DNA of 64,000 bases from Camellia lanceoleosa (GCA_025200525.1 CM045761.1:136836223-136900222), one strand, 5' to 3'; numbered from the stretch's first letter, positions 19,852 to 31,576 are shown. A program made the numbers and translations. Notes: generated by a model not told the origin, from the letters alone.

Positions 19852-21964
19852 TATAGCGATCCCGAGTTTACCCCTTGTTGTACAGTGATCCGGACATGTA
19901 TCTGTGGATGTTAGTAGTTGATTATTATCTGGTTTACATCCTTCCCTACCTTGTATTTGAGTTATAGGATGTGCTGGGCAGGTTTGTTACAGGTTAGTTG
20001 AACTTAAGAACCAAAACTAGTTGCCCAGATTTTGGCCTGTCCGCTCGAGCGGAGCTTTTGACGCTCGAGCGGGGAATACACCCATCTAGTATTTTCCTGT
20101 GTAGTGTTGGGCCTTCGGCGAAATTGGCGCTCGGCGGGAGGTTGGAGTGGCTTCGGCGGAATTGGGCGCTCGGCGGACTGGTATGTCGAGATTCTGGAAG
20201 TGTGCATCCATTGCTTTCGGCGGGTTCAGTAGTGGCGCCGGCGGGGTTTTGCCTTCAGCGGGCGACTCTTATTTAAATCCGGAATCCGACTTTTTGATCA
20301 CTTTTCAAGATCTTTTCTCTCTCTTACTTTTCCAAAAAGCCATTTTCAGAGCTTCTCACTCTAAAACCGGCCCTTCTCTCTTAGATTTGATCTAGTAGGA
20401 GTTGTTTGCTCCCTTTTGGCCTTTACAAAAATTGTATTGATCGTCGAGGGCTACGTTTTAATCTGAAAATTTCGGGATTTGGAGCACTTTGGTTTTGGTT
20501 GTCATCTCCGTTGGAGCTCAAACTTTGAGGTAGGGATAACCTACTCCTCTTTATGAACTTTGTCTTTAAATTTTGGTATTTTGAGATGTTGGGGATTGTT
20601 GTGTAATTTTGGGAAGGTTTGGGGCTTTTGTGTAATTTTTTACAAAAGTTGGGGTTTTATTTATAATGAACCTAGATGCATGTTTGGTATAGAGACATGG
20701 AATAAATGTTGAAACATTGCTAAAAATGGAACCTAAGGGTTGTAATGTTAATTATGGAAAATGCCCTAATTACATTGATTAATTAATTGGGATAATTAAT
20801 TGTGAGAAATGAGGAATTGAAGTGGAAATGTTGAGATTGGGAGTGTATGGGAGTAAAGGGTGTAGCTGAATTACTTATCACTCACCAAATTGAAATGTTG
20901 ATTATATATCCATTTGTTGCATTTATATTCTGTATAGAAATAACTGCTTTGGGCTATCGGTGGAGGATAGTCTTGATTGTTGTAGACAATGCATGATGAT
21001 TAGGCAAACTAAAACTGATCATTGAAATGTGTCATTGAGTATGACAGTTGAAAGAATACATTAGTTTTATGTATTGATTGATGATGTGTATACTAGTTGT
21101 TTATATGCATCATGTTGTGTTGGAGGAGATAGGGGATGTACTCCATGGTTTAGGAGATGATAGGGGATGGACCTCTAAACCGGATGTTGTTTGGGAGAAG
21201 ATAGGGGATGGACTCCATAGATATAGCTCATATGCTTATCTAGTAATGTGTTGACACAGCTCGTACGCTTGTCTTTGGAAGTGTGATATTGCTCTTAGGT
21301 ATATCTATGGAAGTGTTGATATAGCTCATATGCTTATCTGTTGATGTGTTGATATAGCTAGTATGCTTATCTTTTATTTAAATGGGAAAATGTTTAATAT
21401 GAGTTACTTTCTCATACGAGTTGTTGGGCCAGGTTCTGAGCCATGGTTATGAATTGAGAATTGAAAAGAAATGGAAAATAAATTGTAACATGGGTCTGTA
21501 TGTCATGAAACTGTAAGATGATATAAGTGAATGTATCAGTGTTGGCCATCTATCAACTGCTAATCTTTTAGTCATTGTTCATAGTTAGTTTAGTGTATTT
21601 CTACTGGGCTGTGGCTCACCCTATATGGGAATACCATTTTCAGGTACAGGTAGCATGCCACCTCCAAGGACATAGCTTGGGAGGCTTGAGGCGGACAGTT
21701 TTTTTTTTTTTGTGGACTATCTTCTTTTGATGTATTACATGTAAATTCAAGCCAAGGGCTTAAGGTGTAGATGAGTTAGTACTCTTTTTTTGTAACCAAG
21801 TGTTAACTTGGAAAGCTGTAAGCCCTTAGGGCATTTGCTTTTGTTGTTAACATGTAATACCTTTTGTATTGAAACTCTGATGAATGGAAGAATGTGAATC
21901 TTTTGTATATATCAATGCATGTCTATATTGATGGGTTTAAGGTTATTATTTTGAGGGCGTTACA
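19852..21964 (+). mobile_element. Solo LTR (chromovirus family) inserted within element B
   Basis: 2113 bp beginning TATAGCGATCCCG and ending GAGGGCGTTACA, flanked by perfect CTCCT duplications (19847-19851 and 21965-21969). Colinear with the LTRs of element B but clearly more diverged, especially in the U3 (20000-20270). There the palindrome appears exactly only twice (20042, 20062) and is otherwise replaced by CTTCGGCGG / CGCTCGGCGG words. No internal region remains, so it arose by LTR-LTR recombination. Confidence 0.9.
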
Positions 21965-21969
21965 CTCCT

Positions 21970-23279
21970 TTTTGATGGTAGAATGCGATAGGTTTGTACC
22001 TTAATACCGGGTAGGTCAGGTGATGCTGACAACAGGATTGGTTGGGTGTATAACCCATGGTTTGGGTGTGAATCGTGAGTAGAGTCACTGTGGTTTGGTC
22101 TTTGCGAAGAAAGGTTTGGGATGATAATGAGAAGGTTGAGGACTTTTACTCCTCAAAAAATTTAGAATGGTGAATCTGTGAAAGCCTTGTCGGCAACATG
22201 CGACGATGTCGGGGTTTGGTTCATGGTGGTTGTCTAGCGGTAGCATTGGCTAGTGGTTTGGCACGGAGGTTGGGCCTCTTGATAGTACTCTTGGGATGAG
22301 TGACAACTAAGATGCGGGGTAAAGAGTGGACCTTATGGGTCATGGAGGGACTCGGTATGGGAGTAAGATAGCTTGCAAAATAAGGAGGTTTTGCCTAGTG
22401 TGATATGTGTTAGTGTGTGGTTCGTAGGTTGTTAATAGATGATGTGTAGAAGGGGATCAGTCCTAGAAAATCCCAGGTGAATACCTTGATAAGGCAATGG
22501 TGTGGTTTCTTATTGAAGTCGAGAGGTTGGATGTTTGGTTAAGTCAGGTCACTTCGACATAAGTGTCCGTCGTCCAGTTTGGATAGTGGTAACACAAATG
22601 AGGTAGTAGAGTTGTGAAAAGTGAGTAAGGCACCTTGTTAGAGTCGTTTTGACCCGTTTAGCCCTTGTTTGTGCGTGCGAGGCACGGGGGTGTACAATGT
22701 TATCCGTTGTGTCGTTATGTTATTGGAAATTTTAAGTGTTTAGGAGTCCTTTTTATAAAAGTTTTGTTTTTGGGTATTGTGTCATCACTGTGAGTATGGC
22801 GGGTTTTGTGGGATGGCTATGTTGAGATTCACTCAGGGGTCATTGAGTACTCTTCGTAAACTAAAATGATTTTGAATCGAAACGTGAGTTTTGCTACCCT
22901 TATTTTCGGGAAAATAATTTGAGAGAAATCTTTGAGTTCAGCTGTGGCCAGTTGTAAATGACGTGTTTAGTGGTAGCCTTACGAACCTGAATATTTTACG
23001 GGAAGTTAGACTCGACCTAGCCTGAGTTGCTAGTTATATGCTGTGTGATTTTGGCGAGACCTTGAAGTAGTGGGGTAGTAATGTGCCGTAATGTCATTTC
23101 TTACCCGTGCTTCGTCTTACACCTGTTTTGTGAAAGTTGACTGGAAGCCTTGTGTACAAACGTTTCCGTGTTTCTTTTGTTGGGATATTAAGTACCAAAT
23201 ACTGGTTTGAGTATTGTGAGCAGTCGAGACGTGGTGGATGTCTCAGAACACTGTAGTGATTGAATGTGTCTTACTATTA
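21970..23279 (+). other. Interior of element B after the solo LTR, decayed
   Basis: G/T-rich sequence with no long ORF and no RT, RNase H or integrase motif that I can recognise. It may be highly decayed pol or unrelated filler. Confidence 0.4.
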
Positions 23280-23420
23280 TCATTGTTATCGAGTCCGGCT
23301 AAGCCGGACTTTTCCATTTGTAAGGTATTGTGAAAATGTAATGGGGTTGAGGAAACCACTTGGGTGAGTAAATTTCGGGTCCGAGAGAAGTATTTGGATC
23401 CATTAGTAGGTATTTGAGCA
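23280..23420 (+). pseudogene. Chromodomain end of pol, remnant, in element B
   Basis: Aligns at the nucleotide level with 63270-63400 of element E, the end of its integrase chromodomain (shared GAGGAA.CCACTTGGG, GGTCCGAGAGAA.TAT, GGATC..TTA). Broken by stops. It contains an inverted repeat AGTCCGGC/GCCGGACT at about 23293-23311. Confidence 0.7.
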
Positions 23421-24256
23421 TATGTTGAAGATTTTGTTGTATTGATGAATTGTAGGAACATTGCACATGTTTCGTTTTATGGTAGTATTTTGGATTATGC
23501 CTTGAAAATGGTAGTTAATTTAGCATTATATATGTTAAATGTGATGTAGGAATGCAAGTGTACCATTAACAGTGAATGTGTTTCAGAATTGTGAACCATG
23601 CATGTTAGAAGTTATTAAATTTGAAAGAAATGCATGTCGAGAATGCATGTTATAGCATATATTGTAAATTTTTCTCTTGAATAGAGATGGGGTAACCGGT
23701 AATGGGTCAGGGTGTTGAATACTAAATTGTGTATTGTGGAGAAATTGATTCAATTTAAATGTTATGAGAAATTTCAATGAGAGGTCTTGGCCAAATCAAT
23801 TGAGAATAGTTATGTGTTGTGAGTAACACCGTGTTTATGAAAAATGTTTACAAAACTCTTGGATTTCGCATTGGAAATGAAAATTTTATTTCGAAATGTT
23901 AACGTTGAAAACTTGATTATTTTTTAGAAAAGGCCCTTTAACCAGAGAATAATTTTCTATATATTCATACAAAAGCTTGCATTGATTGTTTTATTCGGGA
24001 TTGTGATTATTGAGTAGTGACTTAGCTTGGAGCGCTAGTCGGTTGTTTTGGTGAGTTATCTCGAAGAGGGTTTGGTTTTGTTGAAGTTTTGTATGCTGAG
24101 GTGTTGTTTTCTTTCGAGACATGTTTCCTTGTTAAGCCCTTCCCATGTGTGAGGGTGAGTAGAAAATCAGTTGTGAGGTTAACTTCTTTGTATTGTGAGC
24201 TTTGCTATCAGTTGGCCTTGTGTTTTAGCGTTTCCTTAATTTCGGGGACGAAATTC
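23421..24256 (+). other. 3' untranslated region of element B
   Basis: Similar in parts to 63403-63790 of element E (TTTAGCATT..TATGTTAAATGTG, ATGCATGT..GAATGCATGTT). No gene. Confidence 0.6.
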
Positions 24257-24272
24257 TTTAAGGGGGGGAGGT
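24257..24272 (+). other. Polypurine tract of element B
   Basis: TTTAAGGGGGGGAGGT directly before the 3' LTR; preceded by GGGGACGAAATTC, and the same block precedes the 3' LTR of element E at 63768-63798. Confidence 0.9.
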
Positions 24273-26395
24273 TATAGCGATCCCGGTATTCTCTTGCTGT
24301 ATTTGTCGTATTCCGGACCTTGGTTCCGTGGAGTTGGTAGTTGTATCCATCTTATTGTCATCCTTTGATTCCATCTCTTGAGTTTTAGGATGTGTTGGGC
24401 TTGTTTTCGAGTAGGTGGGTTGAGCCTTGAGCGGAGATTGCATACTCCCAGTATTTTGTGCCCTGCAAAACTTCTGCAGGTGTGATTTCTACGCTCGAGC
24501 GGGCTTGTTGGCGCTCGAGCGGACAGTGCATTTTTGGTGTAAGTTCTGGGAGGGGGAAAATTGCACTCGAGCGGACTGGTTTTTCACGCTCGAGCGGATG
24601 TGCTTTACTTTTGTGTCTTGGCGCTCGAGCGGGCCTTATTGTGCTCGAGTGGACTCAGATTTTTGTTCTTGGCCTTTCGGCGTTGTGTTTTCCTTCGGCG
24701 GACTGTAAATATATCGATTGGTCAGAAGGCATTTTTGAATCACTTCTTTACAATCTCTCTCTCTCTCTTACTTTCTAAAAAGATATTTTGAGAGCCTCTC
24801 TCTCTAGAAACTCCCTTCTCTCTAGGGTTTGATCTAGTTAGAGTGCTTCCCTTTCCTTCGGCCTTTGTGAAAGTTGCGTTGATTGTTAAGGGCTTCGTTT
24901 TAATCTGAAAAAGTTGGGATTTGGAGCACGTTAGATTTTGGTCTTCATCTCCGTTTGAGCTCAAACTTCGAGGTAGGGATAACCTACTCCATCTTATGAG
25001 CTTTGTCTTTAAATTTTAGCATTTTGATATGTTGGAGGTTGTTGTGTAATTTTGAGAAAGTTTGGGCCTTTGTGTAATTTTACAAAAGTTGGGGTTTTAT
25101 TTATTATTATCTATATGCATGTTTGGCATAGAGAAATGAGATGAATGTTGGATTGTTGATAGAAATGAAACCTTAGGGTTGTTTTGTTAATTATGGGAAA
25201 TGCCCTAATTGCATTGTTAAATTAATTTATGAAATAAGAAATAGAATTGAAAATGTTGGAATTGGGAATGTATAGGATTAAAGGGTGTAGTTGGATTATT
25301 TATCACTCACCAAATTGAAATGTCGATATTTTATCCATTTGGCGCATTTATTTTCTATTTAGAGATAACTGCTTTGGGCTATCGGTGGATGATAGTTTTG
25401 ATTGTTGTAGACAATGCATGATGATTAGGCAAACTAAAACTAATTGATTAAGTGTACTATTGAATATAGCGATTAGAATAATATATTAACTTTATGTATT
25501 GATTGATTGTATATGATAACTGTTTATATACATTGTTTGTGTGAGAGGAGAAAGGGGCTGTACTCCACGGTTTATTGGAAGAAATGGGCTGTACCTTTAA
25601 ACCGAAAGGTTTATTGGAAGAAAGGGGCTGGACTTGTAAACCGGAAATTGTGTTACGCAGATACAGCTCATATGCTTATCTATTGAAGTGCAGATACAGC
25701 TAATATGCTTATTTGTTGAAGTATTGATACAGCTTATATGGTTATCTCTTGAAGTATTGATACAGCTTGTATGGTTATCTGTTGATGTATTGATATAGCT
25801 AGTATGCTTATCTATTGCGAAATGTAAATGTTTAATATGAGTGTCTGTCTCATGTAGGTTGTTTGACCAGGTTCTGAGTTATAGTTATGAATTGAGAATT
25901 GGATAAGAAACGGAAAGTGAAATGTAACATGGACATGATTGTCGTGAAACTGTAACACGGTATAAATTGGAATATAACTGTGGACCACCTATTGAATGCT
26001 ATTATCTTAGTCATTGTTTATAGTTGGTTTAGTGTATTTCTACTGGGTTGTGGCTCATCCTATATGGGACACCATTTTCAGGTACAGGAAGCATGCCACT
26101 TCCAAGGGTGTAGTTTGGGAGGCTAGAGGCAGACAGACTGCTTTTGTTGTTTTGCTTTCTTTAATGTATTATATGTAAATTCAAGCTAAGGGCTTAAGAT
26201 GTATTGAGTTAGTACTCTTCTTTTTTTGTAACCAAGTGTTAACTTGGAAAGCTGTAAGCCCGTAGGGCATTTGTTTTGTTATTAGCATGTAATATTTCTG
26301 TAAGAACTACTCTGATTAATAGAAAGATGTTATTTCTCATACATCATTGCATGTCTAAAATGATGGGTTTTATGTATTATTTTGAGGGCGTGACA
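24273..26395 (+). repeat. 3' LTR of element B
   Basis: Starts TATAGCGATCCCGG and ends GAGGGCGTGACA; nearly identical to 15493-17696. Exact palindromes at 24492, 24512, 24587 and 24622. At about 24671-24700 it has CTTTCGGCG and CTTCGGCGG where the 5' LTR has CGCTCAAGCG and CGCTCAAGTGG. TATA-like TAAATATATC at about 24707. Confidence 0.9.
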
Positions 26396-26936
26396 CCTGG
26401 TGCCGTTGGGAGTGGCCCCACTATATCTAGTCCCCACATCGCAAAAGGCTAAAGGCTTGTGAGGGGAAGAAGTTCTCTGGCCGGCTGGTGTATTTGGTGG
26501 GCGAACTTCTGGCACTTCTCACATTTTCTAACATATTTTTGAGCGTCCGCTTGCATGCATGGCCACCAATATCCTCGCGAGATAGGTCGGTAGGCCAAAG
26601 ATCTTCCCCGATGTGACTTCTGCATATGCCTTCATAAATCTCGTACAGGAAAGCTTCCACGCTGTTTGGGTGTACACACTCGAGGTAAGGACCGGTGAAT
26701 GACTTCTTATATAAAGCGCCAGCTAGAGAGAGCCAAAACTGCTCTGACTTCACCCGGACTTTATGCGCTTCCTTTTTATCGGCCGGAAGGGTCCATTCTT
26801 TCAAGAAGAGGATAATAGGGTCCATCCAAGAAAGGCCAAGCTCAGTGCAGAGTACTTCTGTCTGCTCGAGTTCCTCGATACTAGGCCTTGGAAAAAACTC
26901 AATCAGGAGAGGACTAGGAGATGTTCTGTCGACCAT
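26396..26936 (-). pseudogene. Integrase N-terminal zinc-binding part of element D
   Basis: Minus-strand frame in line with the upstream pol frame. It carries SPLLIEFFPRPSIEELEQTE, then a linker, an ECVHPNSVEAFLYEIYEGIC block, and after frameshifts a zinc-binding module whose last part reads YVRKCEKCQKFAH. MWGLDIVGPLPTAPG follows at 26396-26440, the start of the catalytic core. The last codons are cut by element B at 26395; the rest continues at 15492. Confidence 0.85.
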
Positions 26937-27011
26937 AGAAGCTAGACCGGCTAATTCATCTGTACGCCCGTTTTCTTCACGACCAATTTGTTGGACCTTA
27001 ATTGCCTGGAA

Positions 27012-27494
27012 TCACTTGATGTGTTCTCTTACCAGAGCTTGGTACTTGGCCATTCTGTCGTCTTTGGCTTCGTAGGCCCCGGACACTTGGTTGACAACAA
27101 GTTGGGAGTCACTGTAAACCATCAACTCGGATGCGCGCAACTGAAGTGCGCTCTTAAGCCCGGCCAATAGCGCCTCGTACTCAGCCTCATTGTTTGACGC
27201 AGGGAATCCGAGTGTGATAGAGTGTTCGATGGTCAGACCATCTGGTGTGATCAAAACTATGCCCAGCTCGGCGCTGTGACGATTTGAGGCTCCATCTATA
27301 AAAAGTTTCCACATTTCACCAACGAAAAGTTTCCAACACTCTGAGGGGTCCTGGGAGGCTTGAAGGTTAATGGAATCACGGTCGCTCGGCTGTTCAGTTT
27401 CATGTTTGCTGTTATTCGGTTCCACTTCATCCCCCATCGGCGATGCGGCACTAGACCCAACAGGTTGGTCTGTTATACCCAAGTCCGTCGTCAC
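27012..27494 (-). pseudogene. Second (archaeal-type) RNase H of element D
   Basis: [40 protein letters not shown] and [20 protein letters not shown] are the classic motifs of the extra RNase H found in Tat elements (catalytic D of FIDGAS, E of [10 protein letters not shown] of YSDSQL). It lies between the usual RNase H and integrase, the diagnostic order. Same frame as the blocks on either side, with a stop just upstream near 27497. It would remove the RNA strand during reverse transcription. Confidence 0.93.
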
Positions 27495-27503
27495 ATTGCC
27501 GGG

Positions 27504-27929
27504 CTATAGTACTATTCCGACAAGAGGTTCTATGGACGGGGGCGCAAGTTCCGCGTTACCACCATCACCCTGTTGTGCAATTTCTGCTGAGCCGTCATTT
27601 GCCTCATCGGCTACTGCGGTGGGATCCACCGGGCATACTTGATGAATTTCAGGCAAGAATTCAGCAACAAAATCAGCCAATGCTTGTACTTTTATGGCTG
27701 TTCGGGGTTGAAACTTGACGTCAAACTGTCCTAATTTGACCGTCCACTTTAGGGTTTGACCAGAGAAATTCGCCCACTCGAACAAGGCTTTGAGGGGAAA
27801 TTCGGTCAACACGATGATTGTGTGAGCATGAAAGTAGTGCGCTAATTTCTTGGAGGCCATCATCAACGCCAAAGCAAGTTTTTCCAGCTGCAAATACCTC
27901 GACTTGGCTGGTAGCAAGGTTTTGCTCAC
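27504..27929 (-). pseudogene. RNase H region of element D pol
   Basis: Contains YLQLEKLALALMMASKKLAH, HAHTIIVLTEFPLKALFEWA and SGQTLKWTVKLGQFDVKFQP. These are the E-containing and histidine/aspartate parts of the retroviral-type RNase H, followed by a spacer (AIKVQALADFVAEF) leading to the second RNase H. One stop codon separates it from the preceding block at about 27930. Confidence 0.85.
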
Positions 27930-27947
27930 GTAAAAGATAGGGAAATA

Positions 27948-28477
27948 CTAGATACCTTCTAATCGGACAAGCACTGCACTAACTGCATGCTGAGAAATTG
28001 CTAGACACAGGTAGAGTTCTTCGCCGGGCTTGGGTGTCACCAATAATAGAGCAGAAAACAAATACGCCTTGAGCTCGACCAAAGCCCTGTCACATTCCTC
28101 GTCCCATGAAAACTTGGATTTTAAGGCTCGAAAGAAAGGGCAGCAATGATCTGATGACTGGCTTATGAATCGGTTAAGCGCGACGGCCATTCCGGCTAGA
28201 TGCTGCACATCCTTCGCTGAGTTGGGTTGCTTCAATTCTTGTATGGCTTTGATTTGTGTGGGGTCCGCCTCAATGCCTCGGTTTGTGACTAGGAAACCTA
28301 GGAATTTCCCGGATCCCACGCCGAAGGCACACTTTGACGCATTCAAGCGAGAATGGCGAACATCCCGGCTAAGTCGGACAAGTGGTCTGCCTGATGCCTG
28401 CTTTTAACCACCATGTCGTCGATATAAGCCTCCATCGTCCGGCCTAGCAGAGGAGCGAACATTTTGGTCACCATCCT
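27948..28477 (-). pseudogene. Reverse transcriptase, C-terminal half, of element D
   Basis: Carries [10 protein letters not shown] (YIDD active site, about 28410-28440), then after a frameshift [19 protein letters not shown] and the connection domain ([36 protein letters not shown]). The shift lies between about 28350 and 28400. The catalytic DD pair is kept although the frame is broken. Confidence 0.9.
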
Positions 28478-29158
28478 TTAGAAAGTTGCCCCGGCGTTCT
28501 TCAAACCAAAAGGCATGACTCGATAGCAGAAAAGTCCTTTTGGGGTGGTGAAAAAGGTTATTTCGCTGTCGGGACCATTCATGGCGATCTGATGATAACC
28601 GCGATAGGCATCCAAGAAACTGAGCCTGTTATGCCCGGCCGTTAGATCCACCAGCTGGTCTATTCTGGGCAGAGGAAAGCTGTCTTTAGGGCAAGCTCGG
28701 TTGACAGTCTTGTAGTCGACGCAACCTTGCCACTTCCCATTCTTCTTGGGTACTGCGACCGTGTTTGAAACCCACCGAGGGTAATGCACTTCCTGGATAG
28801 TCCGTGCTTCTAGCAGGTTCCTTACCTCCTCCGCAACTACCTCGGCGTGATGAAGAGCCCATCTCCTCGTTCTTTGAATGATAGGGCGTGCATCCGGGAA
28901 AACATTGAGTTGGTGGCAAATAAAGCTTGGGTCAACGCCGGGCATGTCGTACGGCGTCCATGCGAAGACTTCGATATTCGCCATCAAGAAATCTACCATC
29001 TCGGTCCTTTCTTGGGCGATCAGGCTTGACCCTAGCAAAAAGAACTCGTTTGGACTCTCGGCGTCGACCCGCACTTCCACCAATTCTTCAACAGCCTTGT
29101 CCTCGGCCTTGGCGCCCATATCTTCAAGGACACCCTGGTTTTCCGGACCTTTAATCAT
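28478..29158 (-). pseudogene. Reverse transcriptase, N-terminal half, of element D
   Basis: Minus-strand ORF of 226 codons with PGVDPSFICHQLNVFPDARP, YPRWVSNTVAVPKKNGKWQG, CVDYKTVNRACPKDSFPLPR, FLDAYRGYHQIAMN and FCYRVMPFGLKNAGATF, the ordered Ty3/gypsy RT motifs including one catalytic aspartate (FLDAYRGYHQI). It ends at a stop just after ATF where Q/ER is expected, then continues in the next block. Confidence 0.93.
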
Positions 29159-29374
29159 TTGGACGAAGCCTTTGGCAGCTCAGCTCCCGTTCATTGCCAC
29201 GAAACATTGCTTCAACATGACTTGATCACCCCAAATTTCCTCAACTTCCTCCATAGCCGAGGGAAATCTCATAACCTGATGGCAGGTCGACGCTATAGCC
29301 TGCATAGCGTGAAGCCATCCCCTACTGAGGATCAGATTGTATGTGGACGACACCTTCAATACCCAAAACTCTAC
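29159..29374 (-). other. Protease-RT linker of element D, stop-interrupted
   Basis: The same pol frame continues between the protease and RT blocks, with stops; minus-strand words such as SSTYNLILSRGWLHAM, expected after gypsy proteases, are visible near 29290-29345. Confidence 0.6.
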
Positions 29375-29734
29375 CTACTTGACCACGGATCCGACTTTGA
29401 CTGGTAAAATTATCTTTTCCATAGGCCACTCCGGTTGCGAGTTAAAACCAACTAGTGGCGAAGTTGCCGAAGCCAAGTCTGTATCCCGGAGTTTGAGTTG
29501 CTTGAACGCATCGTAGTACATAATCTCAACCGAGCTTCCTTGGTCAATCAAGATGCGCTTGACATCGAAGTCTCTGACGCGGAGGGTGACCACTAGGGCG
29601 TCGTTGTGTGGCGTTTGAATGCGCTCTAGGTCCCTGGTTGAGAAACTAATCACATCTTTCTCCTCGGTCTTCCCCTTTTTGACCGCGAGCTGGACTGACA
29701 AAACTTCCCTCATATGTTCTGCCTTTTTGATCAT
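29375..29734 (-). pseudogene. Aspartic protease of element D
   Basis: ISFSTRDLERIQTPHNDALV, VRDFDVKRILIDQGSSVEIM and YYDAFKQLKL match the retropepsin of Tat elements. The active-site triad is written DQGSS, with Q where many relatives have T, S or G; one aspartate is kept. Stops bound the block on both sides; the upstream stop (29735-29737) is TGA in a position where CGA is plausible. The protease would process the polyprotein. Confidence 0.87.
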
Positions 29735-29737
29735 TCC

Positions 29738-31543
29738 TCAGAGCTCGCATACACGCGCCGGCTCCACTATGCCGTGGATCACATTGACCACTCCTTGAAG
29801 GGGTGCCTCTAAGTTATCCAAACCATTTGGATCAGCCGAGGTAGGATGCACGGCTTTGACGCCCCCATCAACGTAAAGGTCTAAGTGACCGGCGGCGACT
29901 AACTCCTCGAAGTGTTGCTTCAAAGGCAAACAGTCCTCTATCCGGTGGCCTCACTCCCTATGATATGTGCAGCGGTACCGCGGATTGAAGCCCTTTTATG
30001 CATCGCCTAACTTAGCAGGAAACCGGACGTAATCCTCATCACGAATTTCACTAAGTATGTGATAAATTGGAATCTTAAATACCGTGGTGATACCCGTCTG
30101 AGCGTTCAACCTTCTGTTAGCATTAGCCGCGTCATCGCGGGGATATTCTGCTCTGTCATTACAGCGGCCTCTACCCCAGTTTCGATGATTTGGTCCACGG
30201 TTAGATTCCCTGGTGCGATTATTTGGATGGCTAATCTCCTGTCCGACCGCGTGTACCTTGCCAGCCGCCCTTTTGTCTGTTACCACCGGATTTGTCTTCA
30301 CGGTGGATGTCACCGCATCATTCTCTACTCGGAGGTGCTCATTGATGCGCTGCATTAGTTGCTCCATCGACGTCGGCTGGTTCATTATAAGCGAGTCCCT
30401 CAGCCTATGCCCGACTGGGAGACCGCGCTTATATTGGGTGATTGCTAGGTTGATCGGGCAATCTAGGATCTCGTTGAAGGTTTCCCAGTACCTAGAGTTG
30501 TATGCCTTGAGGGTGTCACTCGACTCCATCTTGACACTTAGAAGGTGGTCCACTTCCTTTGGCGTTTTGGTGTTGGTTTTGAAACGAGTCACGAATGCTT
30601 CCACCAACTGTTGCCACCTCTTAATGCTCTCTTCTAGAAGTCTCTCAAACCATTTCAAGCCCAGTTCACCCAAGCTGGATGGGAAAATAAGGCACATAAG
30701 AGCATCATTACGCCTGTGTCCGGTCATGACCTACCGGAAGTGGCTTACATGCATGTACGGATCGCTTTTTCCGTCATAAAGTGTAAACTTGGGCTGGTGA
30801 AAGCCCGCTGGGAGCGGTGTGGTTTTTATTTCAAGGGAGAAGGGGAAGACGTTCAGCCTCGCCAAGTCGGTGTCCAAAGGAACTAGTACGGCCAAACGGG
30901 GTGGCGGCATCATAACCTTCTCACTATGGTGACCTCTGTAAGATAACTGCTGGAACGCCGGCACCCTTTCAGCCTCTTGTCGGCGAGCTCGCTCCTTCAA
31001 GACATCCCTCAAGTCCTCTGAACGGACGGAGTAGGAATATCTTGACATGGTCGATAGCCGTGAGGGATGGTAGGTACTATTTTGGGCACTAGGCTTCTCT
31101 GCAGGCGCGTCTAGGTCCCCAATTCTATAGCTTCTAGTAATAGAAAGGGAGGGAGTGTGCCGTTGGCTCTGGCTGCCTGAGCGGCGGGGTTGGGTGCGCT
31201 CACTGTGGTCTTCCACCCCAACAACACCCTTCCCTTTGACCTGTCGTTTGAGAGCTTCCATCTCTGCCGCCATTCTCTAGATGACGGTGTCTTAGTCCTT
31301 TAACTTGTGCTCCAGACGTCGAGCATGCGATTCTCTGCGCCGTCGGTGTCCGTATGGGCTCCATGAGCAACCAAAACTTCTGGCGCGCTTATCTCGTGCA
31401 TCTCTCGGAAGTCCTCCTGGGGAAGTCTCCAGGTCCGCCATGTTTGGAACGGTGGGGAGTCCGTCTCTCCGTCTGGCTGACTTAGGGGTAACACCGTCAA
31501 TGGCAGACAACGGTATTTCGTCATTGTTCGCCATGGAAGGCAA
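29738..31543 (-). pseudogene. gag of element D
   Basis: One frame from ATG at 31543 (or 31534) to about 29738, interrupted by stops (two near 31275-31290, one at 30728-30730, one at 29993-29995, one near 29955). Order: N-terminal variable region with RMAAEMEALKRQVKGKG; LPAGFHQPKFTLYDGKSDPY; capsid core with FPSSLGELGLKWFERL, WQQLVEAFVTRF, ESSDTLKAYNSRYWE and YKRGLPVGHRLRDSLI; basic linker; then a zinc-knuckle region YRCTYHRE-stop-GHRIEDC where TGG became TGA. Normal Tat gag length. Several stops fit CAG/CAA-to-TAG/TAA or TGG-to-TGA changes. Confidence 0.88.
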
Positions 31544-31576
31544 TCAGATGAGCTTGGAGGACAAGGTTGTGTCTGT

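Larger units (their letters stand above)
15493..26395 (+). mobile_element. Element B: non-autonomous chromovirus-type LTR retrotransposon inside D's integrase
   Basis: Two near-identical LTRs (15493-17696 and 24273-26395) flank 6.6 kb of interior. Target duplication is CCTGG on the right (26396-26400) and CCTAA on the left (15488-15492); the left copy differs by two G-to-A changes. The interior has a degraded tRNA-Met primer site, gag remnants with CCHC zinc knuckles, a chromodomain remnant and a purine tract, but no recognisable RT, RNase H or integrase core, and one solo LTR. Over about 1.65 kb compared by eye the two LTRs differ at roughly 26 positions (about 1.6%), nearly all transitions. 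B is therefore young, although it cannot encode its own enzymes. Confidence 0.88.
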
